A stretch of 64,000 bases of DNA, from positions 1-64,000 of the forward strand of contig JAGVSM010003653.1 in assembly GCA_022494885.1 (NCBI GenBank), read 5' to 3'. Source of the DNA: Micrasema longulum (taxonomy: Eukaryota > Arthropoda > Insecta > Trichoptera > Brachycentridae). The notes beneath the pieces are model-generated. The model searched no databases. It was not told where the DNA came from and worked only from the letters and a program-made list of their open reading frames with translations. This document shows, piece after piece, positions 10,190 through 20,491 of this stretch. Within the stretch, counting starts at the first letter, position 1; each line of letters opens with the position of its first letter. Position numbers and translations under genes: made by a program.

Positions 10190-10704
10190 CCCTGGATTAT
10201 GTCGGCCCGGCTCTCCTTTTATTGTGGCGCCCATCCGGGTCGCTGGTTGCGCCGCTTGCAGTCCGTATCCTATCATTGAAAGTGGTCTCGAAGGTGCCAC
10301 GGGCGTCACAGAGCACATGCAATGTCACGGACGCCATCTTGGAGCGCAGGAGCACCCCGGGTTGACACATCCGCTCGTGGCCGTGAGGTGCAGCCACTCT
10401 CGCCACTTCTCCGCCTGTTCTGCAATCGAAGGCCGGTCCCATCCTGTGTTGGACCGCCATACGGCTTGTAGTAATATCTTTAAACGGTCAGTGAAACCTA
10501 CCGGGCCGAAGACACTCATTGCCGGGCGTAGCATCTCGCGTATTAAATATGAACGTGCAACGATTGAAATTGTTTGAGGGCGGCTTGACGCTGGCGGTCT
10601 GTCGTTCTCCTTCGCCCACAGCAACCCAGTATCCCAACGGCCCGACGGGAGTTGCTTCGCCGTGCTGGTTTCTCTTCACGCTTGTTAGCGTACTTTCAAG
10701 TTGA
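10190..10704 (-). pseudogene. BEL/Pao LTR-retroelement pol fragment
   Basis: Read on the minus strand in shifting frames, this GC-rich piece resembles the BEL/Pao polyprotein between reverse transcriptase and RNase H: a segment like 'MSVFGPVGFTDRLKILLQ' (family: a short 'V.SVFDPLG' motif), then a Trp-rich WREWL stretch and 'LHVLCDAR', which corresponds to the first-Asp region of RNase H. No LTR, primer-binding site or protease/integrase is seen nearby. Several frameshifts and stops make it non-functional. GC content is clearly higher than in the flanks, as expected for a recently acquired or slowly decayed coding fragment. It lies between the family B MITE and element K. Identification is by motif pattern only. 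Confidence 0.65.
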
Positions 10705-10868
10705 TTGAAAGTTATTTATTTATTCATGTTTTTTGCTTACAAACTATAATTAATAATAAAAATAATGTTACCTCACTGGGGTTTCCCGTGCCGAGGACAC
10801 TTAACAACATACTTTTTTAAAATTACATTTGAGAATAAACAAAGAAGACTAACTTAAAAAAACGAAGA

Positions 10869-11227
10869 TCTTCTTCTTCTTCTTCTGCAGCCTTATTCTC
10901 TCCACTGCTGGATAAAGGCCCCTTCCAAACGTCTCCATTCCTTCCTATCACCCGCTTTCATCATTCACGTTTTACCGGCAATAGAGGCAATGTCGTTGAC
11001 CCATCTTTTCTGTGGCCTTCCATCACTTCTTTTGTTTGCCCACGGTCTCCACTTTATTGTTCTGGGTGTCCACCATCATTTTGCCTCGCCAAGTGTCCTG
11101 CCCACTGCCATTTCAATTTCGCTGCACGATCCATGATATCCACGACTCCGGCTCGGCGCCTTATTTCTTCATTTCTTATTTTGTCTCTTAGACATACACC
11201 GAGCATCTGTCATCTGTCTTTCCATGG
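10869..11227 (-). mobile_element. RTE-like non-LTR fragment inserted in K, with 8-bp TSD
   Basis: Flanked by AACGAAGA at 10,861-10,868 and 11,228-11,235; the other K copy has a single AACGAAGA at 49,459-49,466, giving the empty site. On the minus strand it encodes the C-terminal end of an endonuclease-reverse transcriptase: LGVCLRDKIRNEEIRRRAG, then AKLKWQWAGHLAR, then after a frameshift WREQGCRRRRRR, ending in a GAA-type microsatellite. 5'-truncated, typical of target-primed insertion. Confidence 0.8.
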
Positions 11228-11464
11228 AACGAAGAAATTAACTAATATTCAGACAGTTTTAAAAACAACGTATTTGTGTACATCTATATTATTTATATTA
11301 CAAAACACACAATAAAAATAATAAAAACCTAACATAAGCTATACACTTGTGGAGCAGTTGATTCGATATTGGTATGGGTGAATGAGACAATCCATTTTAC
11401 TTCTACCTAGCTCCACTATCTATTTTTTTATAGCCTTTTTAAACATTTTCTCGTTACTAATTGT

Positions 11465-11689
11465 TTAAATAGATAGTGGAAATAGGTTATAGATTTTAAT
11501 TGAATAATACTCAAAATCCCTTTGTCCTAAAGTGGTTTTAGTTTGTATTTGTTTAAGCTGTCTGTGTGTTGAGGATCTAGTGATTATATTATTTGTATGT
11601 GATGTATTGTGGGGGTTATGTCTTTCATTTGAGTAGTTTTTGAATCTGTAAGTGAGTATTGTTTTAGCGTATAATTGTTTTGGTGTCAT
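11465..11689 (-). pseudogene. element K reverse transcriptase C-terminus
   Basis: A 74-residue open stretch ending the ORF2-like protein. It contains THRQLKQIQTKTTLGQRDFE followed by YYSIKIYNLFP, which resembles the extreme C-terminus of many insect Jockey/CR1 proteins, where a 'T..G...F...G...YN.LP' pattern is common (family knowledge). No catalytic RT motif lies in this fragment, so it is a 5'-truncated retrotransposon copy. It is followed on the same strand by the K 3' UTR. The copy at 49.7 kb is more degraded. Confidence 0.6.
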
Positions 11690-11739
11690 AAGTTGTGATT
11701 TATGGAATATTTCTTCAGTTATTATTTATTTATTTTCTC

Positions 11740-12240
11740 CGTAATACGATGTCAGTTTTATAATTTCCCACAGCAAAGACAGGATTGGTACGCAAGTTAC
11801 GGCGAGGTACATTAAGGTTTATCTGAGCAAGGATACTTTCTGGATATACCTCGTATTAGATTCTAGAGATGTTTCGTACGTTTTTAAATCAAACTATTGT
11901 AAATTGATTGTAAATCTAGTAAAGTTTAAAAATATATTTTATGCATAAATAAACCTTTTTTCACACACAGTTATGTCAGTTGACGTGTGTGAAACAAGTT
12001 AAGTCAAATATAAATATAAGTTTTGTTTTACTAACAAGAGGTTACGTCTTATTTTACCAGCGCGGTCCTTCGTGTATGGAAATGTTATTGTTCGCGTACA
12101 ATTTACGTAATGAACGTCAAAACAATACAAAAATAAAATCGATAGCGAAGTAATCAAGGACACGAGAAATGTGAACGTGTTATACACACGCCATCATAAC
12201 TGTACGAAAGTATAATTTTATTTTTTTGCTAGTGGATGGT
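11740..12240. other. no recognised feature
   Basis: AT-rich sequence. Short minus-strand frames (11,999-12,187) show no recognisable domain. Confidence 0.4.
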
Positions 12241-12412
12241 TGGCAGAGTAGGCAGGATATGCAAAAATAGGCAGAATGGTGAATGTAACACAGTATGTAA
12301 AGTGGCCACTTAAACCAGCCAATGACAGGTCATAAGCCCTGTAAATAAATGCCTGGACTTCCATAATCCCTTCTCAAAAACACTCTCCTTCTCTGTTGCA
12401 ACAAATTTTGAA
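12240..12412 (+). mobile_element. MITE family C, fragment
   Basis: Contains the C core 'aaagtggccacttaaaccag' and 'caatgacaggtcataagccc', shared by at least twelve other places. Neither terminal repeat is present. Confidence 0.65.
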
Positions 12413-12524
12413 AGATTACCCCCTCCGTCGCGCGCAAAAAAAATCCGCACATAATAGCGGTAGAAAACAATATTTTTTATTATTTATTTCGTCCTTTGAC
12501 AATTCCAATACATCTTATATATTT

Positions 12525-12965
12525 ATTTTTGGATAATTTATATAGCGCCATTTTTGTGAAAATCACCTCAAGGGCGCTGTACAATAAATAAATATCCCGG
12601 CACGTCTTGCAGCTACAGAGCGCATGGGCGGTTTGGATTCTAGTTCCTTGTTTCCAATTATGATATATACCAGCTAGATTACAGCACGTCTTGCAGCTAC
12701 AGAGCGCATGCACAATAGGGAATCTAGCCCATATTTACATTGTTTTATTGGACCATGAAGTTTAGAGTTTTAGTGATATTTAAAAAATGAAAGAAAAAAC
12801 AAAATTTCAAAAATAAAAGTTAGATTACAACAAGTCTTGCAGCTACTGACCGTATGGACAGTTGGAATTCTACACCCCATTTACTGAATTTAGATATTTG
12901 ATAGTTGGTGACATTTACCTATTGAAGCTAGATTACCAATCGTTGCAGCTATCTTGGTATAAAAT
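12525..12965 (-). mobile_element. composite retroposon D, copy 1
   Basis: On the minus strand its 3' end is '...ggcgctatataaattatcca', like the tails of RTE-type retroposons (compare 51,930). The body carries four units around 'cttgcagctacagagcgcat' (near 12,606, 12,690, 12,835 and a short one at 12,937), separated by 80-150 bp of AT-rich sequence. The same design occurs at 13,606 and 47,655. No protein is encoded. Confidence 0.65.
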
Positions 12966-13151
12966 TTATAATATTTTTCGTGAATTCGCTCGCATTAAAC
13001 GCTGTCGTGTATTTATTTTCGCAGCGCTCACGTGTGAACTGCGGCTGAATTTTCGTGTTGTCCCGGCGTCCTGCGCGGTCGTGGCTGTTCACGGAACTAT
13101 AGTCCTTAAAGTATAGCTTGATTAAAATAACAGCTGCCAAACTAATGTCAC
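12966..13151. other. no recognised feature
   Basis: Short GC-richer piece at 13,010-13,090 open on both strands. No domain recognised. Confidence 0.3.
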
Positions 13152-13396
13152 TAGTGATGGGAAATTATTGATCACTGATCATGTACCGATCAAATCGATT
13201 TTATCAGTTTTTTCATGCAAACATGAGACTCTGTTTCCGAAAATTGATATAAAAAGGCAAATCTAAGCCTATTATAGTATGTTTAAGGCAATTATTTACT
13301 AAAAAATAAGACATTAAATACTTTTTTTCTTGAACAACAACAAATGAACTATTTTTTATTCGATCGATTTACATTGATCAATTTGTCCCATCTCTA
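13152..13396. mobile_element. hAT-like MITE
   Basis: Inverted ends TAGTGATGGGAAATTATTGA and, at the right, 'tgatcaatttgtcccatctc' ending TA. TAGNGATGGG is a common hAT terminal pattern. Flanking 8-mers (AATGTCAC and ACATTTTT) do not match, so no TSD is proven. 245 bp, non-coding. Confidence 0.6.
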
Positions 13397-13605
13397 ACAT
13401 TTTTGCAAAATGACGTAACCTTGTAAGAACGTCGTTAATATTTAGGTTTATTTTAGTTTTTTTTTAGTTTTAAAGCTGATTTTAAATAATTATGTTGATT
13501 TATATGTCAAGCATTGTATAAAATATAATTAACATACCAGATACGAATGATTTTTCGTGTGTCAATATAAATCACTCCTTAGACGTTACTACAAAGTTAT
13601 AATAA

Positions 13606-14120
13606 TAATGTTTGGATAATTTATATAACGCCATTTTTGTGAAAATCACCTCAAGAGGGCTGTATAATAAATAAATATCCCAGCACGTCTTGCAGCTACA
13701 GAGCGCATAGACAATAAGAAATCTAGCCCCTATTTACATTTTTATTTTTAAAAAGATTATTTGACAATGAAGTTTAGAGTTTTAGTGATATTTTTAAAAA
13801 CGAAATAAAAAGCAAATTTATAAAAATATAAGTTAGATAACAACAAGTCTTGCAGCTACTGAGCGCATGGACGGTTGAAATTCTAGACCCATTTACTAAA
13901 TTTAGATATTTGATAGTTGATAACATTTACATAATATTATAAAAATAATATGATAGCTAACATCACAAAAAGTCTTGCAGCTACAAAACGCATCGACGAA
14001 TGGAATTTCAACAACATAAGAATGATTATAAAAAGTTAACAATAAAAAACACAACAATAATACATTGAGAAAAGAACTAATAAGTATGGCAATTAAATGA
14101 ACATGTAGCAGCACAAAAAG
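13606..14120 (-). mobile_element. composite retroposon D, copy 2
   Basis: Same 3' tail at the left edge ('ggataatttatataacgcc', preceded by AATAATAAT) and three 'cttgcagctac' units near 13,687, 13,850 and 13,974. The order and spacing follow copy 1, but the copies are diverged. Confidence 0.65.
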
Positions 14121-14835
14121 TATAATATAAAAAACTAAACAAAGATAGCATTCCTTAACTTATTATTAAGGTTAACAAGATGATAGACGATACTCGAACT
14201 CGAAGGGTCCCTGTTTTATTTTGGTATGCAGTTTACAGGATCTATTGTCTTTTTCCTAGTAAATAACTGTAAAAACACATTTGGCTGTTCCCTCGTAGAT
14301 GATAATAGATGCGTAGTGTAGGTACTAAGGGATCTCTCCGCTTCTTGTTAATTTTGTTTTGTGTCCTCACTTTTGCTGACAACTGTAATTCTAATCAAAC
14401 TATATTCTAAGGACTATAGGACATGACACCATTGTCACATATATTGTATTGTCCACATGCAAACGGCCCTTTCTTTATTCGTACTCTTTTAGAATAGAAT
14501 AATGCGGATTAATTTCGCGCCACGGTTTAAGATAAGATTTCGCCTGCAGCGTTACAATGCGCTTACCTCAATTCCTTTCAATCGATACCACTAATACATT
14601 TAGGTCGTTGGTAAACTACACATTCGACTACTTTAGTAGGGCCGAGCCTAGAAAACTGTCTACCCTACCTGTGTCCTGCTGTGAATACAGAATATTCTGT
14701 ACGCACATGACAGCGAACGCTGCCTACATTGTATATTTAACCTAATATTGATGTCGGCTCGACTGAACTCGACTCCACGCTGATCTAGTATGTTCAATAT
14801 ACCGTTTTGCAAATTTCGCAAGAGACATTTTTAAA
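14121..14835. other. no recognised feature
   Basis: Mixed AT-rich sequence. Short frames such as 14,557-14,745 show no domain. Confidence 0.4.
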
Positions 14836-15540
14836 AACATAACAACAGGGATGAAGAACATTTTAGAGAAGGTAATACAGAAGTCTTTATTATACAGGGT
14901 GTTCTTTAAACCCTGTCACATCCGAAACCACGATGATCAGTATGAGCAAGAAGGCATATTGGCACATTAAAATAAATTTTTAGAACGAATAAAATTTACA
15001 AAAATAAAATTTTTAAAAAACAAATGGTTGCTTACTTCTGCAGGGGAGAAACGAGAAGGGGGGAGGGGGAGTCTGATATATCGTCAACCGCGCGGCGGCG
15101 CCCCCTCGCTTCTCCCCTGCAGAAGTACGCAACCATTTGTTTTGTTTTTAATACTTTAAAAAAAAATTGTTCGTTTTAAATATTTTTTTAAATATGCTAA
15201 TATGTCTTCTTGCCCATACTGACTATCGTGGTTTCGGATCTGACAGGGTTTAAAGAACACCCTGTATATAAGAATTTAACTTCACAAACATCAACAGATG
15301 AAAGAATTAACGAAATATAGATGTTCAAATATGGGCAGAATGTTACACAGTTCCAATTACGATTCTTTCATCTCTTGATGTTTGTGAAGTTAAAGAGCTG
15401 AAATCTATATTGTTGTGAAGATATTCATCTGACTGAATTAATTCACATACTAGGCAACGCCCGAAAACAATTTTCCTAATTGTAAACTTCTTCTTGGACC
15501 TGTTGGTTTTATTACAATATTTGATTGTGTCCAAATGTTT
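14836..15540 (-). mobile_element. MITE family C copy split by foldback H
   Basis: Left part 'acaacagggatgaagaacat' (14,838-14,890); right part 15,268-15,540 with 'gatgtttgtgaagttaaaga', 'catactaggcaacgcccgaa' and an end 'tacaatatttgattgtgtcc'. The middle is a 370-bp foldback element between TATA tetranucleotides. Confidence 0.6.
14895..15264. mobile_element. foldback MITE H, copy 1
   Basis: Begins CAGGGTGTTCTTTAAACCCT and ends with its near complement AGGGTTTAAAGAACACCCTG. Inner arms pair 'caaatggttgcttacttctg' with 'cagaagtacgcaaccatttg'. TATA flanks both sides (14,891-14,894; 15,265-15,268). The second copy at 41,372-41,748 has the same flanks, consistent with a Tc1/mariner-type TA target. 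Confidence 0.8.
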
Positions 15541-15840
15541 GTAGACAAATGACTGGATTTTACCCCCTCGGGAGTCATTAAGATTCTCTCTTTACAACAA
15601 TCAAGGTTTCAGCTCTTCAACTTCACTAAAATAAACAAATTGAATTGAAGAAACATGGATGTTCAAACATAGGCAAAATGGTGAATGTTATTCAGGGTGT
15701 AAAGTGGCCACTTAAACCAGCCTTTGACAGGTCATAAGCCCTGGATGTCTAGACTTCTGTATTACCTCCTCTAAAATGATCTTCATGTCTGTTGTTGTAT
15801 GTTAATATTGACAGCTCCCAGGGAGTTGAATCTACACTAT
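15515..15840 (+). mobile_element. MITE family C
   Basis: TIR-type start 'acaatatttgattgtgtcca', then 'ccccctcgggagtcattaag', 'aaggtttcagctcttcaact', and the C core at 15,700-15,750. Overlaps the end of the preceding C copy, so the two share a terminus or are rearranged. Confidence 0.6.
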
Positions 15841-16655
15841 GTACACTTTATCACATCCTTATACATAATAAAATAGGCAATTGAAATACACAGACACCCA
15901 AATAACATAAACAAAGATGACGGGCTTAAATTAAACTCAACATGGTTCCCAGCACTACATACTACAAAAATGAATGGATATATGCCTACTGCCGACTGCG
16001 ACACGGTACAAATTACTAGTACTTAAACACACATTTTTTGTCTACAAAACACTCTGAAGATGGCTCCTGCAATGGTACCCGAAACGTCGGAACCCAACAC
16101 TCACGGTATCACCCAAAAAAGAAACATATTGAAAACAGTGACCGTGAAAACCTTCGCACATATTTTAGTAAAGTAAAGTTGGTATAAAAAAAGAAGATGA
16201 GTATATAAACAACATAAATTTAAAGAAATAAAATATAGAACTGTGTTTAGAAGTTTAGTTGGTTTTTAATTAGAAATGAAAAATCATTATTTATATCATT
16301 ATTGTTGTTATTGAATAAAGATTATCTGTAGTCTTTCTGTAGGTGGTCCAATATCAAATTGATAACGTAAATATTATCAGTATACAATGATTATAATTCG
16401 TTTACGAACGACGCCGCGGCGCCCTAAATAATTGAACCAATGTATTAATTTATTGGTCTGCTCAGTGACAAAAATCGAGCCGAGATCACGTCGGTTTGTA
16501 TTGTAAAATTTTTGTAGCGTAAGTACATCAAATACCCAGCGTCGGCGGCCAGCTAGTTTGTGTCTTGGCCCTTAACCGTATTACTGGTACTGGTACTGGT
16601 AAATGCATCATGTCACAGTTACCCATCTATGTATGCATCGTTCTTTCCAGTGTTT
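15841..16655. other. unassigned sequence with a retroelement-like 3' motif
   Basis: At 16,060-16,100, 'ctgaagatggctcctgcaat' followed by 'cccgaaacgtcgg' resembles a motif frequent in non-LTR or Penelope-like element 3' regions. It is too short to classify. CpG-rich patches at 16,400-16,430 and 16,535-16,560. No gene seen. Confidence 0.3.
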
Positions 16656-16659
16656 AAAT

Positions 16660-16840
16660 TAGGACGTGATTGATTCTGGCCTACGATTGGCTGTTTCCAT
16701 TGACTGCGGCGCGGCCGTGACCCCGCGATGCGCTTCCTGCCCGTGACGACCGATAGCTATAAATAGGACGCGGTACGTCCGAGGAGCGCATTCGGCGCGC
16801 GGGGCTGGTGCTCGGGGCTCGGCCCGGAGGGTTAGTGGCG
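16660..16840 (+). promoter_or_regulatory. candidate RNA polymerase II promoter and first exon
   Basis: An inverted CCAAT box (GATTGG, about 16,685), CpG-rich sequence, then a consensus TATA box TATAAATA at 16,758-16,765. A start site would fall near 16,788 ('gagcgcattcgg'). The transcript would soon meet GAGG/GTTAGT at 16,830, a plausible splice donor. This combination in an AT-rich transposon desert suggests the 5' end of a host gene with coding exons beyond a long intron. No exon was found to support it, so it stays a candidate. A 77-codon minus-strand frame across it looks like a CpG by-product. Confidence 0.4.
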
Positions 16841-17840
16841 TAACCTGCATAAATCTATATTTGCGCACGAATTGTTTCTTTGACCGCGCCACATCACGAT
16901 ATTTGCAACGTACAATTTATGTGCAAATGGGCTTTTGATTAGTGTAAAGACGGTGATTAATCGTGTCCATAAAACTGTACTAGGTATAATTATTTGATCA
17001 TTCGGCATGGACGTTTTTGGTCATCTCGCTCGTATTGTGGGTAGTACATTATTGCGACTTGTGTCATACTATAAGGTGGCTCATAAACGCGTTTATTTAT
17101 CAAATTACATTATTAATTTTTCACTCATTTTTTACCCTTGAAAATAGACGTACTGTATCTAAATTATGCTATTTATAAAAAATATTAACAAAATAAAATA
17201 GACTCTTTTAACCTACTCTCCAAAATTAATCTTACTGTCCTCTTTCGCGTGACAAGATATAAGTATTTATTCCATCTGCCAGTCTGTAGCACTAACTATG
17301 CACAACACTCTTTTCGCTATCGTTCTTGCTCTAACTATAATGCTTTTTTTTTCATCTATTGATATATTTAACACGCCCGTAAATAAATTTATCTTTTGAT
17401 ATATTAAACACGCCGCATAATTTATTTAAAAATAAATTAAGACAGATTCTTTCTGGCTGCGATACGATCGCACTTGCTATTTAATGATGTTCACACTAAC
17501 ACACACCTGAACACTTACTCCCACATACACACAAACACACCTATACACTTACTCTCATACAAAATATAAACACGCCCTTTTGTTGTACCACAATTATTAA
17601 ATTTAGAAACTTCGCTGGTTCGTCTTTAAACCGTATCTTTTTTATGTAATTATATCATTGTCGACTGTTTGGTTCTGTAAAATAAATAAATTATCATATT
17701 TCAACGTAGTCAAACTAAAGTAGTCGCGTCGCGGCTTAGCGAAAATCTAATTAATGATTGTACGTATATTTTTGTATTAATTTGTATCATTACAGTAGGC
17801 CCAATTACAGGGGTGAATTATATAAACACTCAGGCTTAAA
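16841..17840. other. no recognised gene
   Basis: AT-rich sequence with a CA-rich patch near 17,500-17,560. If the upstream promoter is real this would be intronic. Confidence 0.4.
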
Positions 17841-17846
17841 ATAAAA

Positions 17847-18070
17847 TCATTTTAAATTTGTATTGTTATTGGCTTTTAATGGTTTAAGAGTTTTTGGTTT
17901 GCTTCCATAGACAATTAGCTTAACGTAGCCCCTTGGCAAATAATTCAATGGCGTTAAATCACAGGGTCGTGAAGGCCAATTAACTGGACCGTTTGTGGAA
18001 AAATTGTCTCCAAATTTGTCACGCAGTAAATTCATGGTTGCACAGCGAGCCCTGTGCCTTTGGCGAATCG
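17847..18070 (-). pseudogene. mariner/Tc1-type transposase C-terminal fragment
   Basis: Minus-strand reading gives ARCATMNLLRDKFGDNFSTN, then GPVNWPSRPCDLTPLNYLP and GYVKLIVYGSKPKTL. This is the region around the last catalytic acid of a DDE transposase common in insects, where 'NGPVNWPPRSCDLTPLDYFLWG' style sequence is usual; the final Asp of the motif is Asn here (TPLNY). The start at MNLLRD is only the first Met of the fragment. Upstream coding sequence is missing beyond 18,070, so the copy is 5'-truncated and inactive. No TIR seen. Confidence 0.65.
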
Positions 18071-18490
18071 AACACTAATTTTAAAGTGATTTTTGAAAAT
18101 TGGCAAGTGTTGAACAAAGGTATGGACCAATATGGACAGCAATGCAAATGTGCTTTAACGAGCGAGAGAAGATAGCCAGTTTCTGATTGATATTAAAGTG
18201 CGGAAGGTGGTCTACCTGGGGCATGTGCTTAGAGAAGAGAAGTACGAATTATTGCACCTGATTATAAAAGGTAAAATATAGGGTTGGCGAGGTGTGGACA
18301 GAACGCTCAACAGAAGGAAGAACTCCTGGCTCCGGAATAGTCGGGGCGCTGTTTAGAGCTGCGAGCAGGGACACGTACTCTCAGGTGATAGTCCACGTCG
18401 GGGGACCTGATATGACACACAAAGAAAAAGGTCAAGTGTGAGGTGTTTAATAATTTAATATTGTTACAGAGCGCAAATGTAAAAAAAAAA
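18071..18490. other. no recognised feature
   Basis: Mixed sequence with a GC-richer part at 18,280-18,420. No domain recognised in any frame. Confidence 0.35.
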
Positions 18491-18491
18491 C

Positions 18492-18722
18492 TAATAAATT
18501 ACAACAGGAATGGAGAACATTTTAGAGAAGCTAATATGGAAGTCTAGGCATTAACGGGTCTTATGAGCTGTCATTGGCTGGTTTAAGTGACCACTTTACG
18601 CACTGTGAAACATTCTCTATTCTGCCTATGTTTAAACATCCGCATTTCCTTCTTGCAATGTTTGCAGACTGGCTGGGAATAACTGCCTAGGGAGGAAATC
18701 CAGCCAGCCTGCAGACATTTGA
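18492..18722 (-). mobile_element. MITE family C, variant with diverged end
   Basis: Reverse orientation: 'acaacaggaatggagaacat', 'tggctggtttaagtgaccac', then an end 'ctgcctagggaggaaatcca' / 'cctgcagacatttg'. The same end variant occurs at 23,805 and 20,700, suggesting a C subfamily. Confidence 0.6.
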
Positions 18723-19265
18723 AAAAAGCGTTGTTTATCTTTTAAATTATTACTTACTATGTTTGTACTTACCTGTATATTTTTTGTAAATGCCCCTTGG
18801 GCGTATCGTATAAAAATAAATATCGGTAAAAAAGTGTTGAAAAATGCATAATTCATTTGAGATGAAATTTCTATCACGGCGTACATTCCAGAGCCACGAA
18901 TTAATCTAATGTTTTTACTAAAGCCGTTTTTGAAACACCTGCTACTCCATATACTCATTGTAGTCTGCATCACCCGTGAACCCATTCACCCGAGGAATGT
19001 CGGATTGCAGTATAGTTTCAGTAGGCGGCCGCGCAGTGTGGAGTGTGGAGTACCAAGCACCGCGGAGTATGGAGCAGTTGAGGCCGACAGGTCGCAATGA
19101 CCTGACCGTCTATGGAATTCCGGAGTAGCTACTGCATCAGTACCAGTACTGCTCTCAATGACGTATAATTAAATCGGCACGTTACTAGCGCGAAGAAAAT
19201 GGCATTTCAATTTGCGGGCAATTGCCTTTGCGCTTTCATTATCACACGGACTTTCGTAATGAGGA
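18723..19265. other. no recognised gene; GC patch
   Basis: GC-rich segment at 19,020-19,110 with 'gtggagtgtggagtaccaag' repeats of GGAGT. Function unknown. 18,830-18,890 is shared with 23,865-23,915 ('ataattcatttgagatgaaa'). Confidence 0.35.
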
Positions 19266-19570
19266 AGTTCAGTGTCTTTTTTTATCTGCTAACCTAGCCG
19301 GACCGAAGGGGGGGATTCGAATCCCCCATAGACTGATTTGGTCAATTTCACTTTATGCACATTAGCATTCGGAAAACTAACAAAAATTAATAAAATACAG
19401 GAATGAGTAAAATATGTGTACGCGAAAACATGAATAAATTATTGCACGGTCATAAACACTTCCAACGTTTTATTCTCCTGACGCCATATACAAGTAGGCG
19501 CTGGGGTTGTTTGGTTCCCCCGTTCGGATCATGTGTAATTATTTGGATGCTTAGTGAGGGAAAGGTTAAT
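19266..19570 (+). mobile_element. repeat family R, copy 1, with tRNA T-arm-like hairpin
   Basis: Begins 'ctaacctagccggaccgaag' then GGGGGATTCGAATCCCCC, a perfect stem-loop like a tRNA T-arm and B box, followed by about 250 bp ending near 'gcttagtgagggaaaggtta'. The same unit lies inverted at 51,825-52,160. It may be a SINE or a SINE fused to other sequence. Confidence 0.55.
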
Positions 19571-19574
19571 AGAC

Positions 19575-19845
19575 TAAGCCATTTTTTTATGTATCGTGTT
19601 ATCAGCGCTATAATTTTTTAAGTTTTGTATTTCTGAAATAACTCCGCGTGTGGCGTCAGAGGTTTTTCTCTGTTAGTTCTTCCGATTGGTTCGTTTACGG
19701 TAAGCCAACCGGATATCCTTCACAGCTCTTAAATCATTGTTTGGTTCATATGAACCAGTGACGTCAAACAAAGTAGTGCGTTTTTATTATTTTTTCGTAC
19801 ATTTTCAAGAAATTTTGCGGTACAATTTAATGCTCTAAATTGGAC
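19575..19845 (-). mobile_element. MITE family A
   Basis: Reverse orientation of the family A interior: 'gtgtggcgtcagaggttttt', 'ggttcatatgaaccagtgac', 'attttgcggtacaatttaat'. Terminal 'gtaatgaggaagttcagtgt' at 19,257 matches an A end and may belong to the same copy, with repeat R inserted between. Confidence 0.6.
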
Positions 19846-20039
19846 GTTGTTATGCAGAAAGCGTCCAACCCTCGAAATGCTAAAAACGCGTTTAATGCCG
19901 ATTTCGATAGCATACTACGGTATCTTTATGTGCTGAAAACGTCCAAGCTCCAAGTGATTTACTTTTTTACCAATCAAAGAAATTTTAAAAAAAAAGAGCT
20001 GCAGAAAACAGTTAAACCACTTGGAAGTTTTAAAAGTTA

Positions 20040-20155
20040 ATATTTATTTTATTTATTTATTTTCTTTTATTCAGGAAACTTACAGTACGGTTACATAGTT
20101 TTATATTTTACACAGTTAGACTTAGCTCTAATGGACCAGTGAAGTTTCCATATTA
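20040..20155 (-). mobile_element. non-LTR retrotransposon 3' end
   Basis: (TTTA)n-type tail at 20,043-20,065, followed by 'caggaaacttacagtacggt', the usual form of a minus-strand non-LTR 3' UTR. No coding part is recognisable upstream. Confidence 0.4.
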
Positions 20156-20491
20156 TATAATAATTATATGTAAGGTTATCAATGAAAGTACAAAAAAGAG
20201 AAGGAAAAACAAACATAAATGGAAGTTGTTTAAAAATTAAAATTAAAGTTAAAAAAGTTATTTAAAAACTTGTAGTTAGTATTTACAAATGGAAATAACA
20301 TTAAAAATAAGAATTTTTTTTGTAAAAGTAATTAAAAGGTAAGAATTAAAATGAAGATTGAAAAACATGCTCAGATATAAAAATAAAAAAAACATTTTCG
20401 AAAAGGAAAAACATAAATATACACATACATATTTTATGGGATTCAAAGAAACGATGGAAAGAATCTTTAAATGAAATAATATAAGAAAATA

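Larger units (their letters stand above)
9270..10192. mobile_element. MITE family B copy split by later insertions
   Basis: Left part 9270-9417 (GGCCCCGATTAAAATAGG, then arms) and right part about 10,078-10,192 (ending TTCCCATTGTAATCGGGGCC) are the two halves of one element. The middle is occupied by a Jockey-like 3' end, a piggyBac-like MITE and about 80 bp of other sequence. Confidence 0.65.
10705..11735 (-). mobile_element. Jockey-like non-LTR retrotransposon K, 3' part, carrying an RTE insertion
   Basis: On the minus strand: C-terminal coding remnant (11,689-11,465), 3' UTR with 'tgttacctcactggggtttc' in the + reading, and a (TTTA)-type tail at 10,710-10,725. A second copy at 49,312-49,900 aligns throughout except for a 359-bp insertion at 10,869-11,227. 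Confidence 0.7.

Noticed and set aside
10164..10577. Plus-strand 137-codon frame
   Set aside because: The minus strand carries the BEL/Pao-like motifs; the plus frame is its shadow.
16659..16892. Minus-strand 77-codon frame
   Set aside because: Low-complexity Arg/Ala/Pro reading of CpG-rich sequence; the + strand TATA box is the better explanation.
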